Shown here one piece after another: positions 16,384-25,876 of a DNA stretch of 59,683 bases. The notes under the pieces were generated by a model that ran no database searches, was not told where the DNA came from, and saw only the letters and a program-made list of their open reading frames with translations. The stretch comes from an uncultured Porphyromonadaceae bacterium (GTDB lineage Bacteria > Bacteroidota > Bacteroidia > Bacteroidales > Muribaculaceae), in NCBI GenBank assembly GCA_947176295.1, contig CAMWQB010000005.1, positions 1 to 59,683 on the forward strand, given 5' to 3'. The translations under genes were made by a program, and so were the position numbers. Position 1 is the first letter of the stretch, and the number at the start of each line of letters is the position of its first letter.

Positions 16384-17976
16384 ATGAAAACTATTACAAA
16401 ACTGGCCTTAGGGGCAGCCTTGGCTCTCCCTGCGGCTATGAACGCACAGGACCTTCCCGTGCTGATCGAGAATCGTGCCTATTATTCGACCAATGCAGAC
16501 GGGGCAGTCGGCAAAGCCGGCAACATCACTATCGACGGAAAGTTCGACGACTGGAGCGAAGACATGATTGTGGCTACCTGCGGCGCCAACGACATGGCCA
16601 CGGCCTTCAAGGGCTCGCATGAGAATTCGGTGCTGGACATCTATGCCATCTATGCCGCCTGGGACGACGCGAACCTCTACCTTGCATGGCAGATGTGCAA
16701 CACCGGCGACACGTGGGCTCGCCCTGGCGATGGCCCTCTGACCGACGGTGGCCGCATCGGCAATGTGCCTCTGGTGGTTACGCTTTCGATAGACCCCTCT
16801 ACTCCGGGGATGAACGGCAAGGTGAAGGACGGTCGATTTATCTGGGGCGAGGCCAAGAGCGGCGTAAGCTACTCGAGCCATGTGGATCACATCTTCATCA
16901 TGAGCGGCCAGGGCTATCAGGTGAATGCCGGCGCGTCGATGTTCACGGCTATAGATGCCAACGGCAATACGGAATATGACAATCCTTCGTGCTGCAAGAA
17001 TTTCAGCAGCCTCGGTGTGAAATATGCTTTCGGCGAAGGCTTCCAGCCCTCGCACCTGTGGCGCCAGAAAATGTATGCCGACTATGACGCCGGCGGCAAC
17101 CTGGTGTCGGACCCGAGCGTTCTCGAGAGCATCTACGACCCCGAATGCTACGACAATCTTCTGGGCTCGCCCTACCCTTCGAGCCTGAAGGCACACGACA
17201 AGAAATATGATACGTTCTATGAGATGGCCATCCCCTACACGGCTCTGGGCATCAACCGCAGCTGGCTGGAGGCAAACGGCATAGGCTTCCGCGTGGTGGC
17301 AACCCGCGGCGAGAGCGGCATCGACTGCTGCCCCTTCGACCCATCGATGGTGGACAACGTCTTCGAGTCTTATTCGGCCGACAAGTCGACTTCTCACGAG
17401 AAGGACGATATTGACGTAATCACCTACGAACTTGCTTCGGTAGGCCACATGCGCACCGGCTCGGTGGATCCCGTTCCGAACCCCAACCCGAACCCCAATC
17501 CCAATCCGAATCCTAATCCCGAACCCGAGCCTATCCCTGACGGAGCATGGGTCGCTTACTTCAACAATTCTTCGTCGAACTGGGGTAAGGTCTACGCATA
17601 CGTCTGGGACGACAACGCAGCAGGAAGCGACGCAAAATATCTTGGCTCATGGCCCGGCAAGGAGCTGAGCAAGGATGCCGCAACCGGCTACTACAAGGCT
17701 GCCGTGGAGGTGGACGACGCTGCCGGCAAGAAGATGATGATAATCTTCAACAATGGAAGCGGCACGCAGACAGGCGACCTTGAATTCAAGCACAATGGCA
17801 TCTACACTTCTGCAGGCCATACGGGCGAATACGTGAGCGGGGTGGCCGCTCCGGCGATAGCGGCAGAGGGCGAAACGCAGTATTTCAACCTTCAGGGAAT
17901 GCCTGTGGCAAATCCTTCGACGGGTGTCTACATCGTCCGGAAGGGCAATGCCATAAGCAAGGTGTACGTGAAATAA
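16384..17976 (+). CDS. Secreted multi-domain carbohydrate-binding protein with T9SS-like tail
   Basis: 530 residues from ATG 16384, which begins the signal peptide (MKTITKLALGAALALPAAMN, then AQ). Domain 1 (about 25-355) resembles CBM9/DOMON-like sugar or haem binders: ITIDGKFDDWSED, then YAAWDDANLYLAWQ. A linker of (Asn-Pro) repeats follows (about 366-380, NPNPNPNPNPNPNPEPEP). Domain 2 (about 385-480) looks like a starch-binding CBM26-type module: VYAYVWDD, YLGSWPGKEL, MMIIFNNGSG. The C-terminus YFNLQGMPVANPSTGVYIV with a final KVYVK is a short T9SS type A-like sorting tail. No catalytic domain is seen, so it is probably a surface glycan-capture protein. Monocistronic. Confidence 0.78.
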   Translation: MKTITKLALGAALALPAAMNAQDLPVLIENRAYYSTNADGAVGKAGNITIDGKFDDWSEDMIVATCGANDMATAFKGSHENSVLDIYAIYAAWDDANLYLAWQMCNTGDTWARPGDGPLTDGGRIGNVPLVVTLSIDPSTPGMNGKVKDGRFIWGEAKSGVSYSSHVDHIFIMSGQGYQVNAGASMFTAIDANGNTEYDNPSCCKNFSSLGVKYAFGEGFQPSHLWRQKMYADYDAGGNLVSDPSVLESIYDPECYDNLLGSPYPSSLKAHDKKYDTFYEMAIPYTALGINRSWLEANGIGFRVVATRGESGIDCCPFDPSMVDNVFESYSADKSTSHEKDDIDVITYELASVGHMRTGSVDPVPNPNPNPNPNPNPNPEPEPIPDGAWVAYFNNSSSNWGKVYAYVWDDNAAGSDAKYLGSWPGKELSKDAATGYYKAAVEVDDAAGKKMMIIFNNGSGTQTGDLEFKHNGIYTSAGHTGEYVSGVAAPAIAAEGETQYFNLQGMPVANPSTGVYIVRKGNAISKVYVK

Positions 17977-17993
17977 TTAGTATCCAATCTGAT

Positions 17994-18029
17994 AAAAAAG
18001 CACGATTCCCTGGGGATCGTGCTTTTTTT
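17994..18029 (+). terminator. Terminator of the carbohydrate-binding protein gene
   Basis: Long A-rich/GC stem (17994-18010 with 18012-18028, two wobble or mismatch positions), starting AAAAAAGCACGAT and ending ATCGTGCTTTTTTT. 17 nt after the stop. Confidence 0.9.
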
Positions 18030-18092
18030 GTCGGGTGTCGGGGGATGATGCAATTTTTGGGGCGAAATGTCGTTATTATTGAAAATATTTTG

Positions 18093-18100
18093 TATCTTTG
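18093..18100 (+). promoter_or_regulatory. -7 box of the M6 protease gene
   Basis: TATCTTTG matches TAnnTTTG, 62 nt before ATG 18163. No good -33 TTTG is seen at the usual distance. Confidence 0.55.
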
Positions 18101-18162
18101 CAAGCTATCCGCACATAAAAAAGGACAAAACATACACAAAACCATACACATTCGATTTATTC

Positions 18163-21000
18163 ATGAAAAAACAAGTACTCGCGCTCACAGTGGCCCTTGG
18201 TCTTGTCGGCAGCTTCACAGCCAATGCCGTTCCTGCCAAACGTGGCCTGAGAGACATAGCCCAACCGGATGGCACGACCGTGAAGGCCGAGCTGGTTGGC
18301 GATGAAAATTTCCACTATTTCCTGAGCGAAGACGGGCTGCCTCTGGTGCAGAAGACCGACGGTGCGCTCCATTACGTGAAACTGGGCATCAATGGCGAGC
18401 TGGTCTACAGCCCGATGACAGCGGAGAATGCAGTGCGCAGGAGCTCAGCGGCAAAAAGTTTTACAAGCGGTGTCAATCGCGAAGCCGTTGCTGAAGCCCT
18501 CTACAAAGAGCGTACGCAGGCTAAGGCCAAGAGTCCCCGTCGGACGATAGCTCAAAGCGGAATGGGACTGTTTTCGGGGAATTTCCCTCGCAAGGGCGAT
18601 ATACCCGCGCTGGTGATTCTCGTGGAGTATAAGGACGTGAAATTCACACATCCTAATCCTGCGCAGTATTTCGGGGATATGATCAACAAAGAAGGCTTCA
18701 ATGAATACGGCGGCACGGGTTGTGCGCGGGAGTATTTCCTGCAGCAGTCGGGAGGTCTTTTCCGCCCACAATTCGAGGTTTTCGGGCCCGTAACTCTTCC
18801 CGAGACGCAGGCATACTACGGAGGCAATGACTACTGGGGCAACGACATGTGTCCTGAGGATATGCTTGTTCATGCAGCCAAGATTCTCGACGATGAAATT
18901 GACTTTTCGAAATATGACCTCGACAACGACGGGCGCGTGGACAACGTGTTTATCTTCTATGCCGGTCAGGGCGAAGCTTCGTATGGGGCAGCCAACACGG
19001 TGTGGCCTCACTCCTGGGAGCTATCGAGCGGCGGCAAAGCCTTCTCGCTTGACGGAAAAATCTTGGACCGCTATGCCTGCACCAACGAATGGGAGCAGTC
19101 GCGCCCCGACGGTGTTGGAACGTTTATTCATGAGTTCTCGCACGTGATGGGTCTTCCGGACCTATACAACACCGTAAACGGCGCTGTGAATACGCCCGAC
19201 TCGTGGAGCGTGATGGACTACGGCCCATACAATAACGACGGCTGCACGCCTCCGAACTACTCGATCTACGAGCGCAATGCCATGGGCTGGATTGAGCCTA
19301 AAGTGCTGGATGGCCCCGATAGCGTGATCCTCAATGAAATCGGCGAGAGCAATGAGGGCTGCATCATCCTCACGGAGAAGCCGACGGAATTCTATCTGCT
19401 CGAGAACCGCCAGCAGAAGGGCTGGGACCAATACATTCCTGGCCACGGAATGCTGATCTGGCACATCGACTTTGTGCAGAGCGTCTTCGATCGCAATGTG
19501 GTGAACAACAGTGCGAGCCATCAATACGTAGACCTCGTGGAAGCAGGCGGGGTTGCCAATTCCACGAATCCCTCGACACTGGCCACCTACTCGTGGCCGG
19601 GCACGCGCAACAAGACGTCTTTCACGTCGTCGACATCGCCTGCTCTCAAAAGCTGGGCAGGTAAAGCCATCGACGTGCCTATCACAGAGATAAAGGAAAT
19701 CGACGGTGTGATAAGCTTCGATGTATGCGGCGGCCAGGTGGAACTGACCCAACCGACAAACGTAATGGCCGAAGGCCACGACAACGGCACGGCCAGCTTG
19801 AGCTGGGATGCTGTGGCTCAGGCCAAGGGCTACCGTCTGAATCTCTACACCAAGGACGCCTCGGGCGAAGCTGAGAATTACGCATTGAAGGACTACTACA
19901 CGACGTCCACGGAATATACGGCAGAGCGCCTTGCTTCCGGCGCCACATACTTCCTGACGGTGACGGCTGTTGCGGGTAACTACACGAGCGAGGAATCAGA
20001 GGAAACGGAATTCACGATGCCAGAACTGGCTTGGGACTACATGATTCCTCAGACAATGGAGTCATATGCCACCAACAACCTGGACGGCTTTACGGCATAC
20101 TGGAAGAAGGTGCCTGGCGCAGTGAGCTACATCCTTGATGTGGAAGTGGAAGCCGGCGACGGCGAAAAGACCGATGTGGCAAATTTCGGCAGCAACGAAA
20201 CCCTGGAGCTGCCCACGGGCTGGCTCTGGACCGGCTCGGGCGTATACAGTGGCGTGAGCGTAGGCTACTATGGCGAATCCGCTCCGGCCCTTAAGTTCTC
20301 CTCCACGGGCCACTCTCTCACCACGAGTTTCTTCGACTTCCCCATCTCGAAGGTTGAATGGTGGGAACGCGGGGCTTCGGCAGATGCAGGGAACAAGCTG
20401 AGCCTGCAAGGCCGTGCGGATACGTCGTCGGACTGGGAGATAATCTATGAAGTGAATCCCACTCTCGACAGCAAGGGCGAAACCGTGAGCGTAACGGAAA
20501 TTCCCGAACACGTGCGCCAGCTGCGCTTTGTCTTCAACAAGGTGCGCGGCAATCTTGCCTTCGACGATCTGGGTATCACGACAATAGCTTCGGTTGTGAA
20601 GCCTCTTGAGGGCTACACGGCCAAGAATGTAGGCGATACGGACCATTACCTTGTGAACCTCGGAACGGAGCTGCCCAAGTCTTGCTACTTTACGGTGAAG
20701 GCTGTGAATGCCGACGGAAAGGCTTCGATGGCTTCGGATAAGCGTAAGGTTTCTCTGGACAATACGTCGGGGATCGAAAGCCCTGTCTTCGGAGAAAGCG
20801 CCAATGCCTTTACTCTCTCGGGCCTTAATCTGAACTACTCGGGCGCTACCGACGAACTCGTGCAGGTATTTAACGCTTCGGGTATGCTCGTAGGCTCAGC
20901 ACGGACCGACAAGGACGGCAACGCCAGCATTCAGCTGCCTGCATCGGGGCTCTACGTGGCGGCTACCGCTTCGGGCGCCACGAAGCTCCTTGCCCGATAA
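18163..21000 (+). CDS. Secreted M6 family zinc metalloprotease with FnIII domains
   Basis: 945 residues from ATG 18163, which starts the signal peptide KKQVLALTVALGLVGSFTAN. An M6-type propeptide follows (about 28-80: QPDGTTVKAELVGDENFHYF). The catalytic domain (about 145-525) has HEFSHVMGLPD at 323-333, the HExxHxxGxxD zinc site, plus WSVMDYGPY and a Ca-binding-like DLDNDGRVDNV. After it come an FnIII domain and a second FnIII that seems split by a jelly-roll-like insert (about 665-800, ending FNKVRGNLAFDDLGI). The C-terminus, ASGLYVAATASGATKLLAR, resembles a T9SS tail. An upstream extension to 18067 overlaps the promoter and is rejected. Likely a surface or secreted peptidase. Confidence 0.92.
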   Translation: MKKQVLALTVALGLVGSFTANAVPAKRGLRDIAQPDGTTVKAELVGDENFHYFLSEDGLPLVQKTDGALHYVKLGINGELVYSPMTAENAVRRSSAAKSFTSGVNREAVAEALYKERTQAKAKSPRRTIAQSGMGLFSGNFPRKGDIPALVILVEYKDVKFTHPNPAQYFGDMINKEGFNEYGGTGCAREYFLQQSGGLFRPQFEVFGPVTLPETQAYYGGNDYWGNDMCPEDMLVHAAKILDDEIDFSKYDLDNDGRVDNVFIFYAGQGEASYGAANTVWPHSWELSSGGKAFSLDGKILDRYACTNEWEQSRPDGVGTFIHEFSHVMGLPDLYNTVNGAVNTPDSWSVMDYGPYNNDGCTPPNYSIYERNAMGWIEPKVLDGPDSVILNEIGESNEGCIILTEKPTEFYLLENRQQKGWDQYIPGHGMLIWHIDFVQSVFDRNVVNNSASHQYVDLVEAGGVANSTNPSTLATYSWPGTRNKTSFTSSTSPALKSWAGKAIDVPITEIKEIDGVISFDVCGGQVELTQPTNVMAEGHDNGTASLSWDAVAQAKGYRLNLYTKDASGEAENYALKDYYTTSTEYTAERLASGATYFLTVTAVAGNYTSEESEETEFTMPELAWDYMIPQTMESYATNNLDGFTAYWKKVPGAVSYILDVEVEAGDGEKTDVANFGSNETLELPTGWLWTGSGVYSGVSVGYYGESAPALKFSSTGHSLTTSFFDFPISKVEWWERGASADAGNKLSLQGRADTSSDWEIIYEVNPTLDSKGETVSVTEIPEHVRQLRFVFNKVRGNLAFDDLGITTIASVVKPLEGYTAKNVGDTDHYLVNLGTELPKSCYFTVKAVNADGKASMASDKRKVSLDNTSGIESPVFGESANAFTLSGLNLNYSGATDELVQVFNASGMLVGSARTDKDGNASIQLPASGLYVAATASGATKLLAR

Positions 21001-21007
21001 GATAATT

Positions 21008-21076
21008 GCACCCCCGCCCGGGCGGGGGTGCGTCCTTCTTGGCATTTCTTCTGTGGGAAACGTGCCGAAGGCACGT
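21008..21076 (+). terminator. Two hairpins after the M6 protease gene
   Basis: A perfect 24-nt palindrome at 21008-21031 (GC-rich), followed by a T-poor tail, and a second hairpin at 21060-21076 (ACGTGCC-GAA-GGCACGT). Probable termination or mRNA stabilisation between the two M6 paralogues; the lack of a long T-run makes read-through possible. Confidence 0.6.
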
Positions 21077-21166
21077 CAATAGAAACGGGGCGGGCACGGG
21101 TTTGGAGACGCGCGAGGGCACGTCGCTACTTAATTGAAATACAGATTATTGAACTAACTATTCCGG

Positions 21167-23671
21167 ATGATTAAAAATTTACTTCCTGCCTTGATTGTAT
21201 CCGCGTTGTTGACGGGGCCTGTCCAGTACATGTCTGCGGCCGACGGCCCGGGCTTGCCTCTTCGCGGGAGCATTCCTTCGATAAGCCCTTCTGATGAGGG
21301 GAGCCCGATCCTTGTGATACTTGTGCAATACAAGGACATAAAGTTCACTCACCTGAACCCGGCCCGATATTTCGGAGACATGATGAATGTGGAAGGGTTC
21401 TCGGAGCTCGGGGCACGAGCTTGTGTGCGGGAATATTTCGAGAGCCAGTCGGGAGGTAAGTTCCGTCCGGTATTTGAGGTCCAAGGGCCGGTTACGCTGT
21501 CGCAAAACCGCTCGTACTATGGCTCGAACAGCACGTCGGGTGCAGACAAGGCCCCGGAGGACATGTATTTGCACGGAGCGTCGGCCATCGACGCGAGCGT
21601 GGACTTCTCGCGCTTTGACAATGACGGAGACGGAAAGGTGGATAATGTGGTGATAATCTACGCCGGACCCTCGGAAGCGGACAGCGGCCTGACTTCGTGC
21701 GTGAAGCCTCATGCGGGGTCGTTGGCCGAAAAAAAGAAGAGCATGACCCTCGACGGGGTTTCGCTGGATAAATATATCTGCCTGAACGAATGGGATGGCG
21801 GTCATCCAACGGGTCAAGGGCCAATAGTCCGAGTGCTATGCGAGGCACTGGGACTTCCCGGTCTTGGGCACACTACCGAGGTCGGTGCTTCGTTCACACC
21901 CGGGCCATGGAGCGTTATGGACCGCGGCCACCTTGCAGCGGAAGGGATAGCCCCTGTGGGGATGTCGCTTTTCGAGCGTTATGCCCTCGGGTGGGCGCAA
22001 CCGCGGATAATCGACGGGCCGACAACGGCAAGTCTGGCACCGCTGGGCGAGAGCGGTGAAGGCTACTTGCTTCCGACCGAGCGCAAAAATGAGTTCTTCC
22101 TTCTCGAAAACCGCCAACAAACCGGCTATGATACCGAGCTTCCGGGCCATGGGCTGCTGATATGGCATGTGGACATGAACCGCCCCGAGGGTATGACGTC
22201 AGGAGTAAACGACATTGCCTCTCACCAGTATGTGGACATCGTCGAGGCCTGCGGGGAAGCGAATATGCACAGTCCTGAAATCGTGGAGGCTTACACCTGG
22301 CCACGGCCTGACTGCGCCGGCTTCGCTCCGATGAGTTGGGGCGGAATCGATACAGAACTGCCTATCACGGAAATCCAGGAAGACGAAAACGGCAGGGTGA
22401 GCTTCCTGGTGTGCGGTGGTGCCCGCGACCTTTCCACTCCCGGAAAGCCCGAAGTGGAGGTGTCGGCTAATGGTGAGGCACGTATAAGCTGGACGGCGAC
22501 GGAAAGCGCTGAAGGATACATCGTCGGGCTGTCGCATGCCGCCACAGGCGCTCTCAGCGAAACGGCATGCACAGAAACGAGCCTCACGATAGCGGGGCTC
22601 AAAAACGAAGAGAGCTACAGTGCGCGGGTGCGAGCCGTGCGCGACAATATTCTGAGCGAGTGGAGCGAGGCAACAACGTTTGCCATCCCTGCCGCAGGAT
22701 GGGCCCAGACGGCACCGGAAGCCGAAGCCGAAGCCGAATTTGAAGACTATCGCTTTGAAGCCAGATGGAAGCCTATGGCCGGAGCAGTGTCGTATCTTCT
22801 AACCATTGTAGGAGACCACGGGCGCGGCGAAGAGGAAACCTTTATAGATTTCGGATTCAGGAACACCACCTGCGTAGAGCTTCCGGCAGGCTGGGAATGG
22901 AGCGGCGATGAGGCCGACCTCTATTTCGGCAACTCCACGGGCTTCTATGGCGACAGCGCACCGGCCCTGAAGTTCGACAGCTTCGGCTCGAGACTTACTT
23001 CTCCGGGTAACCAAGGCACGAGGGTGAGCCGACTTGAGATGTGGGTTCGCGGAGCTCAAGGGGCCGAAGAAAGTGCGCTCGTCGTGGAAGGACTTGCCGG
23101 GGAAGCCCGCAAGCAGGTGGCACGCATCACTCCCCCGACGGAAGAGGGGAGCACAATCGTTATCGATAATTTTCCGACGGGCACAGAACGAGTGAGCCTC
23201 GTGTATGAAAAAATCGTGGGGAATCTTGCCATAGACGACCTGCGGCTGACCACGGTGCACACATTGCCTACGCCGCTCGAAGGCTATACGGAAAAGAACG
23301 TGGGCCTTTGCGAGAGCCACACTGTGGAGCTCAATCATCCTGTTGCACCGGTCTACCACTATTACGTCCAGGGAGTGGATGCGAACGGACTTGTAAGCGT
23401 GCGCTCCAATGCGGGCGTGGTCCTCGTTCCGGAGTGGGCAGGCATAGACGAGCCGGCTGTGGCGCCCGAAGGCGGAGAGCTACGTTTGACAGCCGGCGGC
23501 GTGGCGTATTCCGGCGGCCGCCGGGGCGATATCGTGCGCGCATACTCAACGACAGGCCTTCTCTGCGGAGAGGCGGCAGCGGATGCCAACGGAAATGCGG
23601 AGCTTAAGCTTCCCGCCGGGCTCTATGTAGTGGCGGCTCCCTGCGGAAGTGCGAAAGTGCTGGTGAAATAA
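21167..23671 (+). CDS. M6 peptidase-like secreted protein, predicted catalytically dead
   Basis: An 834-residue tandem paralogue of the preceding M6 protease. A signal peptide (NLLPALIVSALLTGPVQYMS) leads almost directly into the peptidase-like domain; the propeptide is missing. The fold is clearly retained: SPILVILVQYKDIKFTH, FDNDGDGKVDNVVIIYAG, WSVMDRG, ENRQQTGYDTELPGHGLLIW. But the zinc site HExxHxxGxxD is replaced by RVLCEALGLPG (222-232): both His, the Glu and the Asp are gone while the flanking G-L-P is kept. FnIII and jelly-roll regions follow, ending PAGLYVVAAPCGSAKVLVK, a T9SS-like tail. The frame is intact over 2.5 kb, so it is not a decaying gene. Probably a non-enzymatic binding or decoy protein. 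Confidence 0.88.
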   Translation: MIKNLLPALIVSALLTGPVQYMSAADGPGLPLRGSIPSISPSDEGSPILVILVQYKDIKFTHLNPARYFGDMMNVEGFSELGARACVREYFESQSGGKFRPVFEVQGPVTLSQNRSYYGSNSTSGADKAPEDMYLHGASAIDASVDFSRFDNDGDGKVDNVVIIYAGPSEADSGLTSCVKPHAGSLAEKKKSMTLDGVSLDKYICLNEWDGGHPTGQGPIVRVLCEALGLPGLGHTTEVGASFTPGPWSVMDRGHLAAEGIAPVGMSLFERYALGWAQPRIIDGPTTASLAPLGESGEGYLLPTERKNEFFLLENRQQTGYDTELPGHGLLIWHVDMNRPEGMTSGVNDIASHQYVDIVEACGEANMHSPEIVEAYTWPRPDCAGFAPMSWGGIDTELPITEIQEDENGRVSFLVCGGARDLSTPGKPEVEVSANGEARISWTATESAEGYIVGLSHAATGALSETACTETSLTIAGLKNEESYSARVRAVRDNILSEWSEATTFAIPAAGWAQTAPEAEAEAEFEDYRFEARWKPMAGAVSYLLTIVGDHGRGEEETFIDFGFRNTTCVELPAGWEWSGDEADLYFGNSTGFYGDSAPALKFDSFGSRLTSPGNQGTRVSRLEMWVRGAQGAEESALVVEGLAGEARKQVARITPPTEEGSTIVIDNFPTGTERVSLVYEKIVGNLAIDDLRLTTVHTLPTPLEGYTEKNVGLCESHTVELNHPVAPVYHYYVQGVDANGLVSVRSNAGVVLVPEWAGIDEPAVAPEGGELRLTAGGVAYSGGRRGDIVRAYSTTGLLCGEAAADANGNAELKLPAGLYVVAAPCGSAKVLVK

Positions 23672-23690
23672 GCGTCCTCGGAACATAACT

Positions 23691-23724
23691 ATCCCCGGCT
23701 TCTCCCGATGAGAGGCCGGGGATT
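23691..23724. terminator. Hairpin terminator between convergent genes
   Basis: 14-bp stem with one wobble pair, starting ATCCCCGG and ending CCGGGGAT, loop CCGATG-like, followed by TATTTATG. It sits between the M6-like gene and the convergent hdeD-like gene and may serve both. Confidence 0.7.
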
Positions 23725-23757
23725 ATTTATGCTTTGAAATTCAGATTCGATGCGGGA

Positions 23758-24309
23758 TTATTCGACAGGCTTCATTTCGTAAGAAGCAATTGCGATGGTG
23801 AATCCCCAGTAGATGAAAGCGATGGAGGTGAGGAACGAAACCATCATCATGTCGCTGACATAGCCGGCTTCGAGGAAGAAGCAGCCGATGAGGCAGAGGA
23901 GGATGCCGTTGATAAGGCCGAGCCACCAGAATCTACGCGAGGTGCGTGTGCAAGCCGAGATGAGCGCTTCGGCACCCCAGAAGATGAAGATGATGGCGAG
24001 GAAATAAGGCAGGACAGCCTCGCTGAGAATAATCGAACGGACGAGCATGAATCCGATGAACATGTCGATGATGCCACCGGCAAGCCACCAGCCCCAGCCT
24101 TTGCCATGATTAGGCCCTGCGGCCACGCACAGCTGAACGATGCCTGCGAGAACAAGCAGCCAGCCGAAAATCTGAGAAGCTACGGCATAACCTGCAGCGG
24201 GCCAGAACCAATAGGCGAATCCGCCGAGGACCATGAGAATGCCGACAATAAGGACAACCCACCATGCACGGGTACGTCCGAGATAGGAGAGATCAACAAT
24301 GGGTTTCAT
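23758..24309 (-). CDS. HdeD-like (DUF308) membrane protein
   Basis: 183 residues with six predicted membrane helices arranged as three similar hairpins, typical of HdeD/DUF308: WWVVLIVGILMVLGGFAYWF, IFGWLLVLAGIVQLCVAAG, WWLAGGIIDMFIGFMLVRSI, then YFLAIIFIFWGAEALISACT. The frame stays open to 24474, but ATG 24309 (MKPIVDLSYLGRTRAWW) is the natural start. In enterobacteria HdeD contributes to acid resistance at high cell density; the role here is unproven. No operon partner. Confidence 0.85.
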   Translation of the reverse strand: MKPIVDLSYLGRTRAWWVVLIVGILMVLGGFAYWFWPAAGYAVASQIFGWLLVLAGIVQLCVAAGPNHGKGWGWWLAGGIIDMFIGFMLVRSIILSEAVLPYFLAIIFIFWGAEALISACTRTSRRFWWLGLINGILLCLIGCFFLEAGYVSDMMMVSFLTSIAFIYWGFTIAIASYEMKPVE

Positions 24310-24504
24310 GATTGAATGTGTGTTTTTGAGGGTTATGTAATTAAAACGTTTGTATGTCTGATTTGGAAATATAACGCCGGGACGAGAAATTAAGTTCAGG
24401 GAAATTTTTATTTTGTATGGGCAAACAATATCGGGGAGTGTGCTGTTTATTAGGTACAAATTCACAGAACGCATACACGATTCAACTATTCACCGCATTA
24501 AATT

Positions 24505-25716
24505 ATGGAAAACTTCACTTACTATAGCCCCACCTTGATAGAATTCGGCCGCGGCGCCGAGGAAAAGACCGGCGTCCTCACCTTTATGATGGGCGCGTCG
24601 AAGGTGATGATAGTCTACGGGCAGAAATACGTAAAGAACAACGGCCTTCTCGGGCGCGTGGAAAACTCGCTGAACACTATCGGCATAGAATATGTGGAAC
24701 TCGGGGGCGTGCAGCCGAACCCGACTGATACTCTTGTCCGGGAAGGCATCCGCCTGGCTCGCGCCAAGGGCGTGGACGGGCTACTCGCAATCGGAGGAGG
24801 CTCGGTGATAGACACGGCCAAGGCCATAGCAGCCGGAGTGAAATACGAGGGCGATTTCCGCGATTTCTTCACCGGGAAGAAAGAAGTGCGCGAGGCGCTC
24901 CCTGTGGGCGTGGTGCTGACGGTTCCGGGCGCCGGCTCGGAAGGCTCGGGAAACACCGTGATAACCTTCGAGGTGCCCGAGGGCTCGGAAGAGGGATACA
25001 ACGTGAAGCTGAGCTTGCGCACCGATTCCATTCTTCGCCCACGCTTCGCGGTGATGAACCCAGAACTTACCTTCACCTTGTCGGCACGGCAGACCGCTAC
25101 CGGCATCGTGGACATGATGAGCCACATCATGGAACGGTACTTCACGAACTCGACCCAGGTGGAAGTGGGCGACCGTCTCGCCGAAGGCCTCCTGCAGGCA
25201 CTTATCAACGAAGCTCCCAAGGCAATGGGCGACCCGACAGACTATCACGCACGGGCCAACATTGAATGGGCCGGCACACTTGCCCACAACGGCCTCACGG
25301 GCTGCGGCCGCAAGGAAGACTGGACTTCGCATGCTATGGAGCACGAGCTGTCGGCAGCCTATCCCGAGGTTGCTCACGGGGCGGGTCTGGCGGTTGTTTT
25401 CCCCGCCTGGATGGCATACATCGCACACCACAAACCCTCGAAGGTGGCCCAGTTAGGACGTCGGGTCTTCGGCGTGGAAGCTAAGGACGACCGCACGGCG
25501 GCCATCGAGACTGTGGCTTCGCTGCGGGCATTCTTCGGCACAGTCCTGAAAATGCCGCTGACGCTCGAGGGGCTGGGCATCCATGATGCAGACCTGGACG
25601 AACTGACCCGCAGACTGCATGCCAACAAGGGCGAGACCATAGGCGGATACTACCGTCTGGGAGCCGAAGACACGCGCCAGATATATGAGCTGATGCTTGA
25701 AAAAAGTGTAAACTGA
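24505..25716 (+). CDS. Iron-containing alcohol dehydrogenase (YqhD/butanol dehydrogenase type)
   Basis: A 403-residue cytoplasmic NAD(P)H-dependent oxidoreductase that reduces aldehydes or oxidises alcohols. The N-terminus FTYYSPTLIEFGRGAEEK is typical of the BDH/YqhD branch. The nucleotide loop is IGGGSVIDTAKAI (about 96-108). Metal ligands are visible as D203 and H207 (IVDMMSHIME), H276/H280 (HAMEHEL) and H291 (YPEVAHGAGLA). It is the usual length and monocistronic, followed by a terminator. The substrate cannot be read from sequence; short-chain or glycation-type aldehydes are typical for YqhD relatives. Confidence 0.92.
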   Translation: MENFTYYSPTLIEFGRGAEEKTGVLTFMMGASKVMIVYGQKYVKNNGLLGRVENSLNTIGIEYVELGGVQPNPTDTLVREGIRLARAKGVDGLLAIGGGSVIDTAKAIAAGVKYEGDFRDFFTGKKEVREALPVGVVLTVPGAGSEGSGNTVITFEVPEGSEEGYNVKLSLRTDSILRPRFAVMNPELTFTLSARQTATGIVDMMSHIMERYFTNSTQVEVGDRLAEGLLQALINEAPKAMGDPTDYHARANIEWAGTLAHNGLTGCGRKEDWTSHAMEHELSAAYPEVAHGAGLAVVFPAWMAYIAHHKPSKVAQLGRRVFGVEAKDDRTAAIETVASLRAFFGTVLKMPLTLEGLGIHDADLDELTRRLHANKGETIGGYYRLGAEDTRQIYELMLEKSVN

Positions 25717-25735
25717 CAATAAGACTTACAAGATA

Positions 25736-25780
25736 ATAGCAGCCGCTTGGCCCGAAAGGACGAGGCGGCTGCTATATTTT
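25736..25780 (+). terminator. Terminator of the alcohol dehydrogenase gene
   Basis: Perfect 11-bp stem ATAGCAGCCGC (25736-25746) with its complement at 25765-25775, followed by ATTTT. 20 nt after the stop. Confidence 0.85.
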
Positions 25781-25790
25781 AGCGCAGGAA

Positions 25791-25822
25791 TTTGCAATTT
25801 GTCCGAAAAAAGTGTATCTTTG
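25791..25822 (+). promoter_or_regulatory. Consensus Bacteroidetes promoter
   Basis: TTTG (25791-25794), 20 nt, then TATCTTTG (25815-25822): a perfect consensus arrangement, 54 nt before the ATG of the 628-residue secreted protein. Confidence 0.85.
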
Positions 25823-25876
25823 CAGAACAAAAGGACAAGCTTCTACACATAGACCAATCATTTTAACAAGATTTAC

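Noticed and set aside
17480-17535. Tandem short repeat that might suggest a repeat array or CRISPR
   Set aside because: It encodes an Asn-Pro linker in frame inside the carbohydrate-binding protein; no spacer structure.
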